NCBI RefSeq assembly: GCF_029911635.1
Contig: NZ_JARYTI010000020.1
Location: 1 to 64,000, forward strand
Direction of reading: 5' to 3'
From: Sphingomonas sp. AR_OL41
Lineage (GTDB): Bacteria; Pseudomonadota; Alphaproteobacteria; Sphingomonadales; Sphingomonadaceae
DNA length: 64,000 bases
Below, one piece after another: positions 1 through 9,501 of the stretch (its first letter is position 1; each line of letters starts with the position of its first letter). Under the pieces are notes generated by a model. That model ran no database searches, had not been told where the DNA came from, and saw only the letters and a program-made list of their open reading frames with translations. The position numbers and the translations under genes were made by a program.

Positions 1-513
1 CCGCGCGACGACCGCGTCGCCGCGCGTCGGCGCCCATACCCGGGCGTGGTCCTCCGCCAGCGCGAACCCGGCCTCGCCCAGCACGCCGCGCGCCGCGTCG
101 GAATAAAGCCAGGCCGGCGCGATGAATCCCGCCGCCGGGCGGCCGATGATATCCTCGACCAGCGCCTTGCCGCGCGTCATGCGCGACAAGGCCTCGGTCG
201 CATCGAGGCCGAGAAACTCGCCCTCGCCCGCCGTCATATGTTTGGCGCGCCAGGCATCGGTGCCGCTGTGAGTCGCGGTGTCGCGATGGAACCAGCCATG
301 CACGAACATCTCGACCCCGGCATCGGCCCAGGCGCGCAGCCGCGCGGCGAAGGGCGTGCCGGCAGTGATCGGCGAATCACCCCAATGGTCGGGCACCACC
401 AGCATCGCCAGGCGCAATCCGCCGAGATGGCCGGCCAGCCGATCGGCCAGCGCGTCGACCGGCCCTTCGAACTTGGGCGAGACGTCGTGGATCGAGGCGA
501 GCAGGGTCTTCAT
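1..513 (-). CDS. DUF2334 polysaccharide deacetylase family protein (C-terminus cut by window edge)
   Basis: The first 171 codons of a minus-strand gene that runs out of the window. The N-terminus carries an HDVSP motif (residues 9-13), an HGWFH motif (72-76) and an APAWLYS motif (about 132-138), the pattern of DUF2334/NodB-like deacetylases that remove acyl groups from sugars using a metal bound by Asp and His. The ATG at 513 places HDVSP where the family has it. The frame stays open for about 50 codons upstream, so a GTG start further out cannot be excluded. It is divergent from the DUF2141/GT4 pair, which suggests a role in surface glycan processing (inference). Substrate unknown. Confidence 0.8.
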   Translation of the reverse strand, partial: MKTLLASIHDVSPKFEGPVDALADRLAGHLGGLRLAMLVVPDHWGDSPITAGTPFAARLRAWADAGVEMFVHGWFHRDTATHSGTDAWRAKHMTAGEGEFLGLDATEALSRMTRGKALVEDIIGRPAAGFIAPAWLYSDAARGVLGEAGFALAEDHARVWAPTRGDAVVAR

Positions 514-725
514 CGCGTCCGCCGATAGCGGTTGAACCGGCGCTTGCCCAGCGGTGGCCGCCCACACAGCGTCTCCGATACGCCCCCAGCGCACCTTCTT
601 TTGGCCAAGTTTCACCGCATATACCGCGCGGCTCGACGCACCCCGCACGGCGCGCGCCGTTCATCGCAGGGCAAAGGCGATGCGCGATAGGGGGTGTGGC
701 GGGAGCGACAATGCGAGGACGCGGC

Positions 726-1259
726 ATGACGATGAAGAAGTTTCTGGTGGTGATCGCGGCGATGCCGATCGCCCTGTCGTCGCTGACGATACCGGCCCAT
801 GCCGGGGTCGTTGGCGAGGACAGCGCACTGTGCGCCAGCGGCCGGGGTCCGGCGATCCAGGCGAGCATCGTCGGCCTGAAGGATCGCGCCGGCGAGGTGA
901 AGCTCGAAATCTACCCGGCCAACGAACAGGATTTCCTGCGCGACGACTATCTGCTGGTGCAGGAACACAAGATTTTCCGTCGCGTGACCGCGCGCACCCC
1001 GCAATCCGGCCCGGTCGAAATCTGCATCAAGGTGCCGGCACCCGGCCGCTACGCCCTGCTCTTCACGCACAATCGCGACGGCAAGTCGAAGTTCGACTTC
1101 TGGACCGACGGCGCGGGCTTCCCGAGCAATTTGCGGATGGGGCGTGCCAAGCCCAAGCTCGTCCAGGCGATCATCGATGTCGGACCGGGTATCACCACGA
1201 CCACCATTCGGGCACAGTATCTGCGCGGCTTCAGTGGTTTCGGCCCGTTGAAGGAATAG
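726..1259 (+). CDS. DUF2141 domain secreted protein
   Basis: A 177-residue protein with an N-terminal signal peptide (MTMKKF, then a hydrophobic stretch ending in AHA). The body is the beta-rich DUF2141 fold: a GLKDRAGEVKLEIYP-like strand early, IKVPAPGRYALL in the middle and a C-terminal strand pair. Function of the family is not established; members are periplasmic or exported. GTG (696) and ATG (711) lie upstream in frame, but GAGGA at 715-719 fits a start at 726. The gene ends 4 bases before the GT4 glycosyltransferase, so the two are probably co-transcribed. Confidence 0.8.
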   Translation: MTMKKFLVVIAAMPIALSSLTIPAHAGVVGEDSALCASGRGPAIQASIVGLKDRAGEVKLEIYPANEQDFLRDDYLLVQEHKIFRRVTARTPQSGPVEICIKVPAPGRYALLFTHNRDGKSKFDFWTDGAGFPSNLRMGRAKPKLVQAIIDVGPGITTTTIRAQYLRGFSGFGPLKE

Positions 1260-1263
1260 GCTG

Positions 1264-2448
1264 ATGCGGATCGTCGACGTCAACGAATTCTATTCGCCGA
1301 CCGGCGGCGGCGTCCGCACCTATCTCGATCGCAAAATGGGCCTGATGGCCGAGCTTGGTCACGAACTGATCGTGATCGCGCCGGGGCGCGAGGACGGCGT
1401 CGAGGAACGTCCGGGCGGCGGGCGGATTATCTATGTGAAGGCACGGCGCCTGCCGTTCGACAGCAATTACGGCTTGTTCTGGGATGGCGCCCCGATCACC
1501 GCGCTGCTCGACGATCTGGCCCCCGACGTGGTCGAGAATTGCTCGCCCTGGCGTCCCGCCTGGATCGTCGGCAACTGGCAGGGCGACGCGCTCAAATCCT
1601 ATTTCATGCACAATGACAATGTCGCCGCCTATGCGCAGCGCTGGTTCGAAGGCGTGGCGAGCCATGAACGAATCGAGCGCGCCTGTGCGTGGTACACGCG
1701 CTACATGGCGCGATTCCTCGACAAGTTCGACGTCGTCGTAACCAATGGACCCGCGCTCGAAAAGCGTCTGCGCGCGCGCGGGCTCCGGATCGATGCGGCG
1801 ATGCCGCTCGGCATCGAGCGTGGCCATTTCTCGCCGACGTTGCGCGACGAGCGGCTGCGCGCAGCGATGCTCGCACAATGCGGCCTGCCGCCCGAGGGTC
1901 GCCTGCTGCTCGGCCTTGGCCGGCATCATCGCGAGAAGCGCTGGGACGTCGTGATCGACGCGGCCGAGCGCGCCGGCGCGCGCATGCCGGTCGGCCTGAT
2001 GTTGCTCGGCACCGGCGTCGAGACGCGCAATCTCGAATATCGCCTGGCCGGTAGCCCGCATATCCGGCTGTTCCGCCCGGTCTATGACCGCGAGCGGCTG
2101 GCGCGGATCATGGCCAGCTGCGATGCGCTGATTCATGGCTCCGAGGCCGAGCCTTTCGGCCTCGTCGCGTCCGAGGCGATCGCGGCAGGCCTGCCGCTGA
2201 TCGTGCCCGACACCGGCGGCTGTGCCGAAATCGCCGATCCGCTGTCGTCCGAGACCTATATCGCCCGCGATGCCGCGTCGGCCGCCGAGGCGATCGTGCG
2301 GCTGTTCGCCCGCGACGCGGCGATGCTGCGCCGCGCTGCGGTGGTCGCCGCCGGGCGGGTGCGCAGCGATCGCGCGCATACGGTCGAGCTGATGGATTAT
2401 TATGCGGCAAGGATCACCGAGAAGCAGGCACGACTCCAACGCGCCTGA
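1264..2448 (+). CDS. Glycosyltransferase family 4 (GT-B fold)
   Basis: 394 residues. A Rossmann-like N-terminal half begins with a GGGVRTY glycine-rich loop (residues 13-20) that usually faces the acceptor. The C-terminal half has the family-4 donor-binding Ex7E motif (E296 and E304 in EPFGLVASE), followed by the usual GLPLIVPDTGG loop. It should transfer a sugar from a nucleotide-sugar to a lipid or glycan on the inner face of the inner membrane. Acceptor unknown. Its start is 4 bases after the DUF2141 gene, and its stop directly precedes the Pho-box-like site of the next gene. Confidence 0.88.
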   Translation: MRIVDVNEFYSPTGGGVRTYLDRKMGLMAELGHELIVIAPGREDGVEERPGGGRIIYVKARRLPFDSNYGLFWDGAPITALLDDLAPDVVENCSPWRPAWIVGNWQGDALKSYFMHNDNVAAYAQRWFEGVASHERIERACAWYTRYMARFLDKFDVVVTNGPALEKRLRARGLRIDAAMPLGIERGHFSPTLRDERLRAAMLAQCGLPPEGRLLLGLGRHHREKRWDVVIDAAERAGARMPVGLMLLGTGVETRNLEYRLAGSPHIRLFRPVYDRERLARIMASCDALIHGSEAEPFGLVASEAIAAGLPLIVPDTGGCAEIADPLSSETYIARDAASAAEAIVRLFARDAAMLRRAAVVAAGRVRSDRAHTVELMDYYAARITEKQARLQRA

Positions 2449-2449
2449 C

Positions 2450-2467
2450 CTGTCATGAGCACGCCAT
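2450..2467 (+). promoter_or_regulatory. Candidate Pho box upstream of phoD
   Basis: CTGTCAT (perfect Pho half-site), 4-base spacer GAGC, then ACGCCAT (4 of 7 matches to CTGTCAT). The 7-4-7 spacing is that of PhoB sites. It lies 42 bases before the ATG of the PhoD-like phosphatase, immediately after the GT4 stop codon. The second half-site is weak, so this is a candidate, supported mainly by the function of the downstream gene. Confidence 0.45.
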
Positions 2468-2509
2468 ATCGCTGAGGCAAGCGAATCTCCGATAACCCGG
2501 AGACCACCA

Positions 2510-4138
2510 ATGAAACTCGCTCTCGACCGTCGCTCGTTGCTCCTGACAGGCACGCTGGGGCTCGGCGCCTTCGCCATACCCGGCTTTGCGCAGGCCTCGG
2601 CGATCAATGCGGCACGCGGCTTCACGCACAGCGTCGCGAGCGGCGAGCCAGCAAGCGATTCGATGCTGCTCTGGACGCGTTATGTCCCGACGTCCGGCGG
2701 CGCGGTCGAGCTGCGCGCCGAGATCGCCGAAACGCCCGACTTCGCCCATGTCATCGCCGGTGGCGCGCAGATCACCGGGCCGTGGCGCGATTTTACCGCC
2801 AAGATCACCCTCGCCGGGCTGCAACCGGGCCGTATCTATCATTATCGCTTCATCGCCCCCGACGGCACGATCTCGCCGGTCGGCCGGACGCGAACGCTGC
2901 CAGAGGGCGACGCACCACGCTTCCGCGCGGCGATCTTTTCCTGCTCGAACATGTCGTTCGGCTATTTCAACGCCTATGCCCATGCCGCCGCGCGCGACGA
3001 TCTCGACCTCACCGTCCATCTCGGCGACTATTTCTACGAATATGACAGCGGCCATTATCCCGCCCCCGAGGAGGTCGTCGGGGGTCGCCGGCCTGAGCCG
3101 GCAAGCGAGCTCATCCACCTCGCCGACTATCGCCTGCGTTACGCCAGCTACCGCGCCGATCGCGACCTGCAGAAGCTGCATCTGCTGCAGCCGATGATCG
3201 TGCAGTGGGACGATCACGAATCGTCGAACGACAGCTGGGAGGGCGGCGCGCAGAACCACCAGCCCGACAGCGAGGGCGACTGGAATCCGCGCCGGGCCGC
3301 CGCGATCCAGGCCTATCGCGAGTGGATGCCGGTGTCCGACGAGCCTTGGAAGGCCTATGACATCGGCACGCTCGCGACGTTGTTCCGCACCGAAACACGC
3401 CTGCTCGCGCGCACCGAACAGCCCGATATCGCGCCGCTGTTCAAACAGGCCGACCCGACCGCCGCGCTCAAGGCGTTCCGCGACGGTGCGTGGATGGACC
3501 CCGGCGCGACGATGATGGGATCGCAGCAGGAGAATTGGCTTGCCCATGCCATGCGCAGCTCGGTACGCGCCGGGCAGCGCTGGCAAATCGTCGGCTTCGG
3601 CACGATCCTCGGCCAGACGGTCATGCCCGCGACGGCGCTGGACTGGCTGGATCCCAAGGCCGCGCCGCGCGCCAAAAACTACCTGCTCGCGGGGGTCGCT
3701 GCGGCCAAGGTTGGGCTGCCGTTCAACTATGACAATTGGGGCGGCTATCCCGCCGCGCGCGCCCGCTTCCTGCGTTCGTCGCAGGCGATCGGCGCCAATC
3801 TGATCGCCATTTCGGGTGATAGCCATAATGGCTGGGCCTATGATCTCGCGCAGGACGGCAAGCCCGCCGGGGTTGAATTCGCCGGCCACAGCGTGACCTC
3901 GCCGGGTTACGAATCGTCCGCCCGGGTCGACCCGCGCACCGTCGCCGCCGCCTTGGTCGCGGCCAACCCCGAACTCAAATGGTGCGACACCAGCCGCCGC
4001 GGTTACATGGCGATGACGCTGACACCCGATCGCGCCACGTGCGACTGGGTGATGGTCGATAGCGTTACCGTGCCCGGCACCGGCGCGCGGGTTGGCCACA
4101 GTGCCGACGTCGCGCGCGGACGCAACGTGATGGCCTGA
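2510..4138 (+). CDS. phoD: Alkaline phosphatase D (PhoD) family, Tat-exported
   Basis: 542 residues. The N-terminus has a twin-arginine signal (DRRSLLLTG then a hydrophobic core ending near AQA), so the folded enzyme should be exported by Tat. The PhoD metallophosphatase signatures are all present: GDYFYE (172-177), WDDHE (233-237) and SGDSHNGW (435-442), which hold the metal centre. An N-terminal Fn3-like PhoD_N domain precedes the catalytic domain. PhoD enzymes are phosphomonoesterases/phosphodiesterases that release phosphate from organic esters in the periplasm. A candidate Pho box precedes it, in line with induction on phosphate limitation. Confidence 0.92.
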   Translation: MKLALDRRSLLLTGTLGLGAFAIPGFAQASAINAARGFTHSVASGEPASDSMLLWTRYVPTSGGAVELRAEIAETPDFAHVIAGGAQITGPWRDFTAKITLAGLQPGRIYHYRFIAPDGTISPVGRTRTLPEGDAPRFRAAIFSCSNMSFGYFNAYAHAAARDDLDLTVHLGDYFYEYDSGHYPAPEEVVGGRRPEPASELIHLADYRLRYASYRADRDLQKLHLLQPMIVQWDDHESSNDSWEGGAQNHQPDSEGDWNPRRAAAIQAYREWMPVSDEPWKAYDIGTLATLFRTETRLLARTEQPDIAPLFKQADPTAALKAFRDGAWMDPGATMMGSQQENWLAHAMRSSVRAGQRWQIVGFGTILGQTVMPATALDWLDPKAAPRAKNYLLAGVAAAKVGLPFNYDNWGGYPAARARFLRSSQAIGANLIAISGDSHNGWAYDLAQDGKPAGVEFAGHSVTSPGYESSARVDPRTVAAALVAANPELKWCDTSRRGYMAMTLTPDRATCDWVMVDSVTVPGTGARVGHSADVARGRNVMA

Positions 4139-4175
4139 TAAGGCGCGACAGCGCGCGCCCGGCTGTGGCACAGCC

Positions 4176-5651
4176 ATGCCAATGCGCCGCGCGGACCTTT
4201 CGTCGGAAACCATCGTCGCCGCGCTGTTGCTGGCGATGGCGCTCGCCGTGCGCGCGGTCGATTTCGGCAATCCGGTCATCCATGTCGACGAGCAATATTA
4301 TCTGCTCGTCGGGGATCGCCTGCTCCACGGCGCGCTGCCCTATGTCGATATCTGGGACCGCAAGCCGATCGGCCTGTTCGCGATCTTCGCCGCGATCCGC
4401 CTGCTGCCCGGCGACGGCGTGCTCGCCTATCAGTTGATCGCGACGCTGTTCGCGGCCGCCACCGCCTGGCTGGTGCAGCATGGCGCCCGGCGGCTCGGCG
4501 CGACGCCGCGCGCGGCGCTCGTCGCCGGCGCGGCCTATCTCATCTGGTTGCCACTGCTCAGCGGGCGCGGCGGCCAGTCGCCGGTCTTCTACAATCTGTT
4601 CGTCACCGGCGCGGCGATATTGATGCTGCGCCTGCCCGCGCTCGCCGCGCGCCAGGCGACACGCGCGATCGTGATCAACGGGGCGGTCGCCTGCCTGCTC
4701 GCGGGGCTCGCCATCCAGACCAAATACACCCCGGCGATCGAGGGGGCGTTTTTCGGGCTCGCGCACCTCTATTATCTTCACCGCGCCGGCGCGCGCTGGC
4801 CGGTGATGACGGCCGGCGCCGCCTTATGGCTGAGCCTGGGCCTGGCACCGACCGCGTTAATCATTCTACTCTATTGGGCGCACGGCCCCGCTGCCTTCCA
4901 CGCCTTCTGGTTCGCCAATTTCGAATCGATCTTCCTGCGCTCGCGCTACGCCTATCCACTCGATCTCATCGCGCGCCGCCTGCTCGGGACCAGCGCGCTG
5001 CTCCTGCCCCTCACGCTGTGCGCCGCGCTCGCATGGCGGCGGCGCGATGAGCGGCGAATGTTGGCGTTCGGCTGGCTGGGCGCGGCGATTGCCGGCTATC
5101 TCGCGCTCGGCACCTTTTTCGACCACTACGCCCTGCCGCTCGTTGCCCCGCTCGCGCTGCTCGCCGCGGTCACGTTCGCGCGGCATGGTCGCGCGATCGT
5201 CGCAACGCTCGCGCTCGGGCTGATCCTGCTGGTCGTGCGTACCGCGATCCGCCACAGCGACGCGGCGGGCGCCTACCGGCTTGCCGCGATCGTCGCGGCT
5301 AATAGCGGCGGCGAATGTCCCTATGTCTTCACCGGCGACGCGGTCACCTATCTGCTCGCCAGGGCCTGCCTGCCGACCGCCTATGCCTTTCCCTCGACGC
5401 TGGCCTATGCGCCCGAACAGGGCGCCAGCGGGATCGACGAGGCGAGCGAGGTGCGCCGCATCCTCGCGCATCGGCCCCCGGTCATCGTGCGCGGCAGCCG
5501 CCCGCTCGCAGAATGGAACGACGCCAGTCGCGCGCTGGTCGATGCGGCGCTGACGCGCGACTACCGTCCGGTGTTCAATACGGCGCGCGACGATTATCGC
5601 CTGATCGTTTGGCTCCGCCGCGACCGGCCCTTTGCGTCACCACGTCCGTGA
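4176..5651 (+). CDS. GT39/ArnT-like polytopic membrane glycosyltransferase
   Basis: 491 residues with about ten hydrophobic segments. The first periplasmic loop has the HVDEQYY motif (about 32-38) and DRKPIG (about 57-62), typical of the PMT_2/ArnT group of GT-C enzymes, in which the acidic residue of the loop is catalytic. These use polyprenyl-phosphate sugars to modify lipids or proteins on the outer face of the inner membrane. Acceptor unknown. It follows phoD by 37 bases. Its 3' end overlaps the convergent TonB receptor gene by 15 bases. Confidence 0.78.
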   Translation: MPMRRADLSSETIVAALLLAMALAVRAVDFGNPVIHVDEQYYLLVGDRLLHGALPYVDIWDRKPIGLFAIFAAIRLLPGDGVLAYQLIATLFAAATAWLVQHGARRLGATPRAALVAGAAYLIWLPLLSGRGGQSPVFYNLFVTGAAILMLRLPALAARQATRAIVINGAVACLLAGLAIQTKYTPAIEGAFFGLAHLYYLHRAGARWPVMTAGAALWLSLGLAPTALIILLYWAHGPAAFHAFWFANFESIFLRSRYAYPLDLIARRLLGTSALLLPLTLCAALAWRRRDERRMLAFGWLGAAIAGYLALGTFFDHYALPLVAPLALLAAVTFARHGRAIVATLALGLILLVVRTAIRHSDAAGAYRLAAIVAANSGGECPYVFTGDAVTYLLARACLPTAYAFPSTLAYAPEQGASGIDEASEVRRILAHRPPVIVRGSRPLAEWNDASRALVDAALTRDYRPVFNTARDDYRLIVWLRRDRPFASPRP

Positions 5652-8012
5652 CACGCCCAGCCTGATGGTGATCGGGCGAAGCGGGGTCGCCTGGGCGCGC
5701 GATATGAAGGTGAACGGGTTGCCATAGGCGAAGCGATTGTCGGAGCGATTGGTCAGGTTCTCGACGCGCAGCGTGACGGCGGTGCCGTGTCGTTCCCAGC
5801 CACCATGCAGACCGATGACGAGATATTTTCCCTGGCTGATGTCGAGCACGTCGCCCGTGCCGAGCACCGAGCGACCGACATAATTGCCGTCCGCGCCGAC
5901 GCTCCACTGCGTGTCGCCGCCGCCGCGCCATTCATAGCGTAGCGCGACATTGCCCGCGAAGGGCGGCGTTTCGGGCAGGCGCCGGTTCTGCGGCAGCGAG
6001 AGATCGGCGAGCGGCCCGCTGACGGTGTTCGAGGTGAAGAGGAACGAACCCATCGCGTGCAGCCCGGCAATCGGCACATAATCGACATTGCCTTCGAGCG
6101 TGAAGATCCGCGCATTGCCGAAATTGGTCGTATAGGGCGCGCCGCGCCGGTTGATCAGATCGGCCTGGATGTCGACCCAATGCGCGTAGGACGCGCTGCC
6201 CGAAAAGGTCACACCGGTCGGGCCGTCTTGCAGGCGACGAAAGCCGATCTCGCCGACGATGATCGAGTCCGAATTGAAGTCGGCGACGCGCCCGATGCCC
6301 CGCGCCACGGCGAGACCGCCGGTACGGTAGCCGGTCTGGACGCGACCGAACAAGGCGAAGCGCGGCGCGAGCCGCCACGAAAGCGCCAGTGTCGGGTCGA
6401 AACGCCGCGTCGACCGGCCGCGAATGAAACTGTTGCTGGCCGGCTGCGTCGAAGGCTCGCTGTCGACCCGCGCATAGGTCAGGCGCGCGCCGAGCGTGGC
6501 GGAGAAATTGCGCGTCAGCGCTATCGTGCCCTCCCCGAACAGCGACGCGCTCTGCGTCACGTTGGTCACGCCGATGATGTCGGCGGGATCGCTGGCGTAG
6601 CCCGACACGCGTGCCTCGGTATCGCGGTTGCGCAGCAGCGTCAGCCCGAGCACCCAGCTGTTGCCACGCTGCGTCGAGCGCGACAGGCGCGTCTCATGGG
6701 TCAGCAGCAGCCGCGAATCGTCGGTGCGGTAGATCAGCGGGAACGGGAAACCGAGCGGCGTTGCGTCGAACAGGTCGCTGGAATGCACGTCGCTGACCCC
6801 CGTCGCCGACACCAGCTGCAGGCCGCTATCCCAGTTCTTGGTCACGACCGCGCGACCGAGCATGAACTGGTTGTGATAGGGCTGCCGCTGGACGGTGAAA
6901 CGCGACAGCGTGTCACGGCCTTCGCCATAGGAGGCGTCGCGACCCGCGATGCGCTGTGCCAGGATACTCGTATCGATCTGCCAGCCGCCGCCCGGATCGA
7001 GCCGCGCCGCGAGACGGCCGCCGACCGTATCGACGCGATTGACGTCGGACCGTCGCTGGCCGACATCATCGATATAACCGCCGTCGCGTACGCGATAGGC
7101 GAGCGCACGCACGCCGAGCATCCGATCGACCAGCGGCACGTTCAGCCGTCCCGCGACGTCGAAGCCGGGCGCGCCGTGCGCCGAGGCCGACGCGCCGGCC
7201 TCGACCGCGCCGCTCACCCGATCGAGATCGACCGCTTCGGGTGTCAGGCGGATGATGCCGCCGATCGCGCCGGCGCCGTAGAGCGTCCCCTGCGGCCCTT
7301 CGAGCACGTCGACTGATTTCATGTCGTACAGCCGCAGATCGGGCTCGGGCCCGGAATAGGCCAGCTGGACGTCGCCGAAATAGATGCTGGCGGTCGACTG
7401 CGTCGCCCCGTTGAAGCTGCTGTCGGCGACCCCGCGAATGAAGATCTTGTTGCGCCCGGCGCCCAGCGCGGTGCTCTGCAGCACGGGCATGGCGTGCGCG
7501 ACACTGTCCAGATCGGGCGTGGTCCGCGAGCCGCCGGGGCCCGCGAGCCCCATGACGGTGGTGAGCGTGCCGGGATAACGCAGCAACGGCACGCGTTGCT
7601 TGCTGGCCGTCACGACCACCTCTTCGGTGGCGCCGCTCGCGGGAACCGGCGTCGGCGTGGTGCGTGTCGCAGGCGCCGGGCGCCGATCGCGAACGACGCG
7701 GAAGCTCCGCGCATCGACCGCCACGGCGCGATAGCCCGACCCGGCGAGCAGATGGTCGAGCGCCGCACGCACCGGCATGCGGCCCTGCATCGGCTTGACG
7801 CGGACGCGACTCAGCCCGGCCTCGGTGCTGATGATGTCGGTACCCGTTTGTCGCGCAAGCGAGGTCAGAGCGATGTCGAGCGTGGTGGCGGAAATCGAGA
7901 TCGACGGGTCGGCCGCGCGCGCCGTAGCCGGCGCGACGAGCAGCAGCATCACCGCGACGATGTGACTAGTTGCCGGCCTTGTGTTCAGGCGAGATAACCC
8001 ACCGCTCGCCAT
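5637..8012 (-). CDS. TonB-dependent receptor with N-terminal STN signalling domain
   Basis: About 791 residues from the ATG at 8012 (a GTG at 8030 is also in frame). Signal peptide ending ARAAD; STN (secretin/TonB short N-terminal) domain over about 35-95; then a TonB-box-like EEVVVTA stretch, plug domain with RGPQGTLYG-type motif (EGPQGTLYGAGAIGG), and a 22-strand-type barrel ending in the aromatic residue Trp. The STN domain marks a transducer that signals ligand occupancy to FecR. It overlaps the fecR 3' end and follows a sigma factor gene, so this is a complete surface-signalling triad. Ligand unknown: iron chelate or glycan. Confidence 0.9.
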   Translation of the reverse strand: MASGGLSRLNTRPATSHIVAVMLLLVAPATARAADPSISISATTLDIALTSLARQTGTDIISTEAGLSRVRVKPMQGRMPVRAALDHLLAGSGYRAVAVDARSFRVVRDRRPAPATRTTPTPVPASGATEEVVVTASKQRVPLLRYPGTLTTVMGLAGPGGSRTTPDLDSVAHAMPVLQSTALGAGRNKIFIRGVADSSFNGATQSTASIYFGDVQLAYSGPEPDLRLYDMKSVDVLEGPQGTLYGAGAIGGIIRLTPEAVDLDRVSGAVEAGASASAHGAPGFDVAGRLNVPLVDRMLGVRALAYRVRDGGYIDDVGQRRSDVNRVDTVGGRLAARLDPGGGWQIDTSILAQRIAGRDASYGEGRDTLSRFTVQRQPYHNQFMLGRAVVTKNWDSGLQLVSATGVSDVHSSDLFDATPLGFPFPLIYRTDDSRLLLTHETRLSRSTQRGNSWVLGLTLLRNRDTEARVSGYASDPADIIGVTNVTQSASLFGEGTIALTRNFSATLGARLTYARVDSEPSTQPASNSFIRGRSTRRFDPTLALSWRLAPRFALFGRVQTGYRTGGLAVARGIGRVADFNSDSIIVGEIGFRRLQDGPTGVTFSGSASYAHWVDIQADLINRRGAPYTTNFGNARIFTLEGNVDYVPIAGLHAMGSFLFTSNTVSGPLADLSLPQNRRLPETPPFAGNVALRYEWRGGGDTQWSVGADGNYVGRSVLGTGDVLDISQGKYLVIGLHGGWERHGTAVTLRVENLTNRSDNRFAYGNPFTFISRAQATPLRPITIRLGVSRTW

Positions 8013-8925
8013 CGCGACGCCACCCTGCACCGACCAGCGCGGCGATGTGCGGAACGTCCTTGGCCGCGTCGCCGGTCAGCTGAACCATGCCGGTAAAGGT
8101 TTGCGCCGACAAGTGCGGATCGAACCGGAGGTCGGCGCCGTTGACGCGCCGGATCGCCTGCGCCACGTCGCCGAGCGGCGTCGCGTTGAAGGCCAACCGG
8201 CCGTTGCGCCAGCCGCCGACGGCATCGATCGCGATCTTCGACAAAACGACCTGCCCGACATCCTCATGTGCAACCAGCGCATTGCCGGCCTTGACCAGGA
8301 TCGCCTCGCGGCCCGGCTGAAACGACACCGCACCCTCGGCCACCGCGACATCGAGCCGCGCGCCGCTGCGCGAGACATCGAACACCGTGCCGACATCCTG
8401 CACCGCCAGATTGCCAGAATGCAGGACGAACGCCTTGCCGTCGTCATGATGCACCGCGAATATCGCCTCGCCTGAATCGAGCGTCGCGACGCGGGTGTCG
8501 TTGCGGTCGAGATGCAGCGTCGTGCCGCCGTTCATCTCGATCCGCGTGCCATCGGCGAGCGCCACGACGCGCTTCTCGCCCGGCGCGGTGCGGATCGTGT
8601 AGGCAGCGCTGCCCGGTGCCATGGCGAGCGGCATGACGAGCGCGACGATCCCGGCGGCGACCGCCGTGCCACCGACCGCCCAGCCCCAGCGGCGCGACCG
8701 GTGCGGCACGAAGCGCTCCGGTTCAACGGGGACGATCGTCGCGGCGGGACGCGGCAGGTCGCCGAGCAGCGCATCATCGAGCGCCACGCGATCATAGGCC
8801 GCGGCATGGGCGGCGTCGGCCTCGAGCCAGACGACGAAATCGTGCCACTCAGCCGACGACAATCCGGCCTGGCGCAGATGCCAGCCGATTGCCTGATCGA
8901 CGATGTCACGTCCCTCTGTCGTCAA
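7966..8925 (-). CDS. FecR-family sigma regulator
   Basis: 319 residues. The N-terminal cytoplasmic segment has the DUF4880-type pattern (WHLRQAGLSSAEW, WLEADAAHAAAYDRV), followed by one membrane segment (about 78-98), a periplasmic FecR domain (APGEKR, LADGTRIEMNGGT) and a C-terminal STN-like part. It couples the state of the TonB receptor to the ECF sigma factor. The start is a TTG at 8925; it fits the family N-terminus and no in-frame ATG does. It lies 49 bases after the sigma gene, and the receptor start overlaps its end. Confidence 0.9.
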   Translation of the reverse strand: MTTEGRDIVDQAIGWHLRQAGLSSAEWHDFVVWLEADAAHAAAYDRVALDDALLGDLPRPAATIVPVEPERFVPHRSRRWGWAVGGTAVAAGIVALVMPLAMAPGSAAYTIRTAPGEKRVVALADGTRIEMNGGTTLHLDRNDTRVATLDSGEAIFAVHHDDGKAFVLHSGNLAVQDVGTVFDVSRSGARLDVAVAEGAVSFQPGREAILVKAGNALVAHEDVGQVVLSKIAIDAVGGWRNGRLAFNATPLGDVAQAIRRVNGADLRFDPHLSAQTFTGMVQLTGDAAKDVPHIAALVGAGWRRDGERWVISPEHKAGN

Positions 8926-8974
8926 TTCGAAGCCCCTTACTTGGTACAGACGTCACCGTGCCCGCATTCCCGCA

Positions 8975-9493
8975 CTATCCTCCGCCAGAATCGTGAATCT
9001 GGCGATAGGCGCGTTGCAGCAGCTTCTCGACGCCGCTGACGCTGATGCCGAGCTCGGCAGCGATATCACGCTGCGGCCGCCCTTCGAGGCGGAACATGCG
9101 GAACGCGCGCTGGGTTCGCTCGGGCAAGGAAGCCAGCGCCGCCTCGACCTGGCGCAGGCGCTCGCGCGCGATCAGTACCCGCTCCATGTCGGGGATGTCG
9201 TCGGCTTCCGACTGCGCCTCGACCCAGCCGGTGTCGCGCGCGCCGCGCCGCGCTGCGGAGAGCCGGCGATCGGCGGCGAGGTTGGCGGCCATGCGAAACA
9301 GATAGGCCGCCGGATCGGCGACCGGGCGATCGACGAACTGGTCGAGCTTGAGCCACATGTCCTGCAGCGCATCCTCGGCATCATCGGCGCCGCCGAGCCG
9401 TGCCGCGAGCAGGCGCGCCAGCATCTGGCGCTCCGCCAGGAACACCGCCTTCAGTCCGCTTTCCGCCGCTGCGCCAACCATTGCGGCGACCAT
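8975..9493 (-). CDS. ECF RNA polymerase sigma factor (FecI type)
   Basis: 172 residues. Region 2 contains the DAEDALQDMWLKL core-binding segment and AAYLFRMAANLAADRRL; region 4 has the helix-turn-helix QRDIAAELGISVSGVEKLLQRA near the C-terminus. The frame is open far upstream, but that stretch is antisense-free overlap with the deacetylase gene; the ATG at 9493 sits 9 bases after the hpnK-like stop and is the natural start. With fecR and the STN receptor it forms an extracytoplasmic-signal circuit, probably controlling the receptor gene. Confidence 0.9.
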   Translation of the reverse strand: MVAAMVGAAAESGLKAVFLAERQMLARLLAARLGGADDAEDALQDMWLKLDQFVDRPVADPAAYLFRMAANLAADRRLSAARRGARDTGWVEAQSEADDIPDMERVLIARERLRQVEAALASLPERTQRAFRMFRLEGRPQRDIAAELGISVSGVEKLLQRAYRQIHDSGGG

Positions 9494-9501
9494 GCCCGAG
9501 C

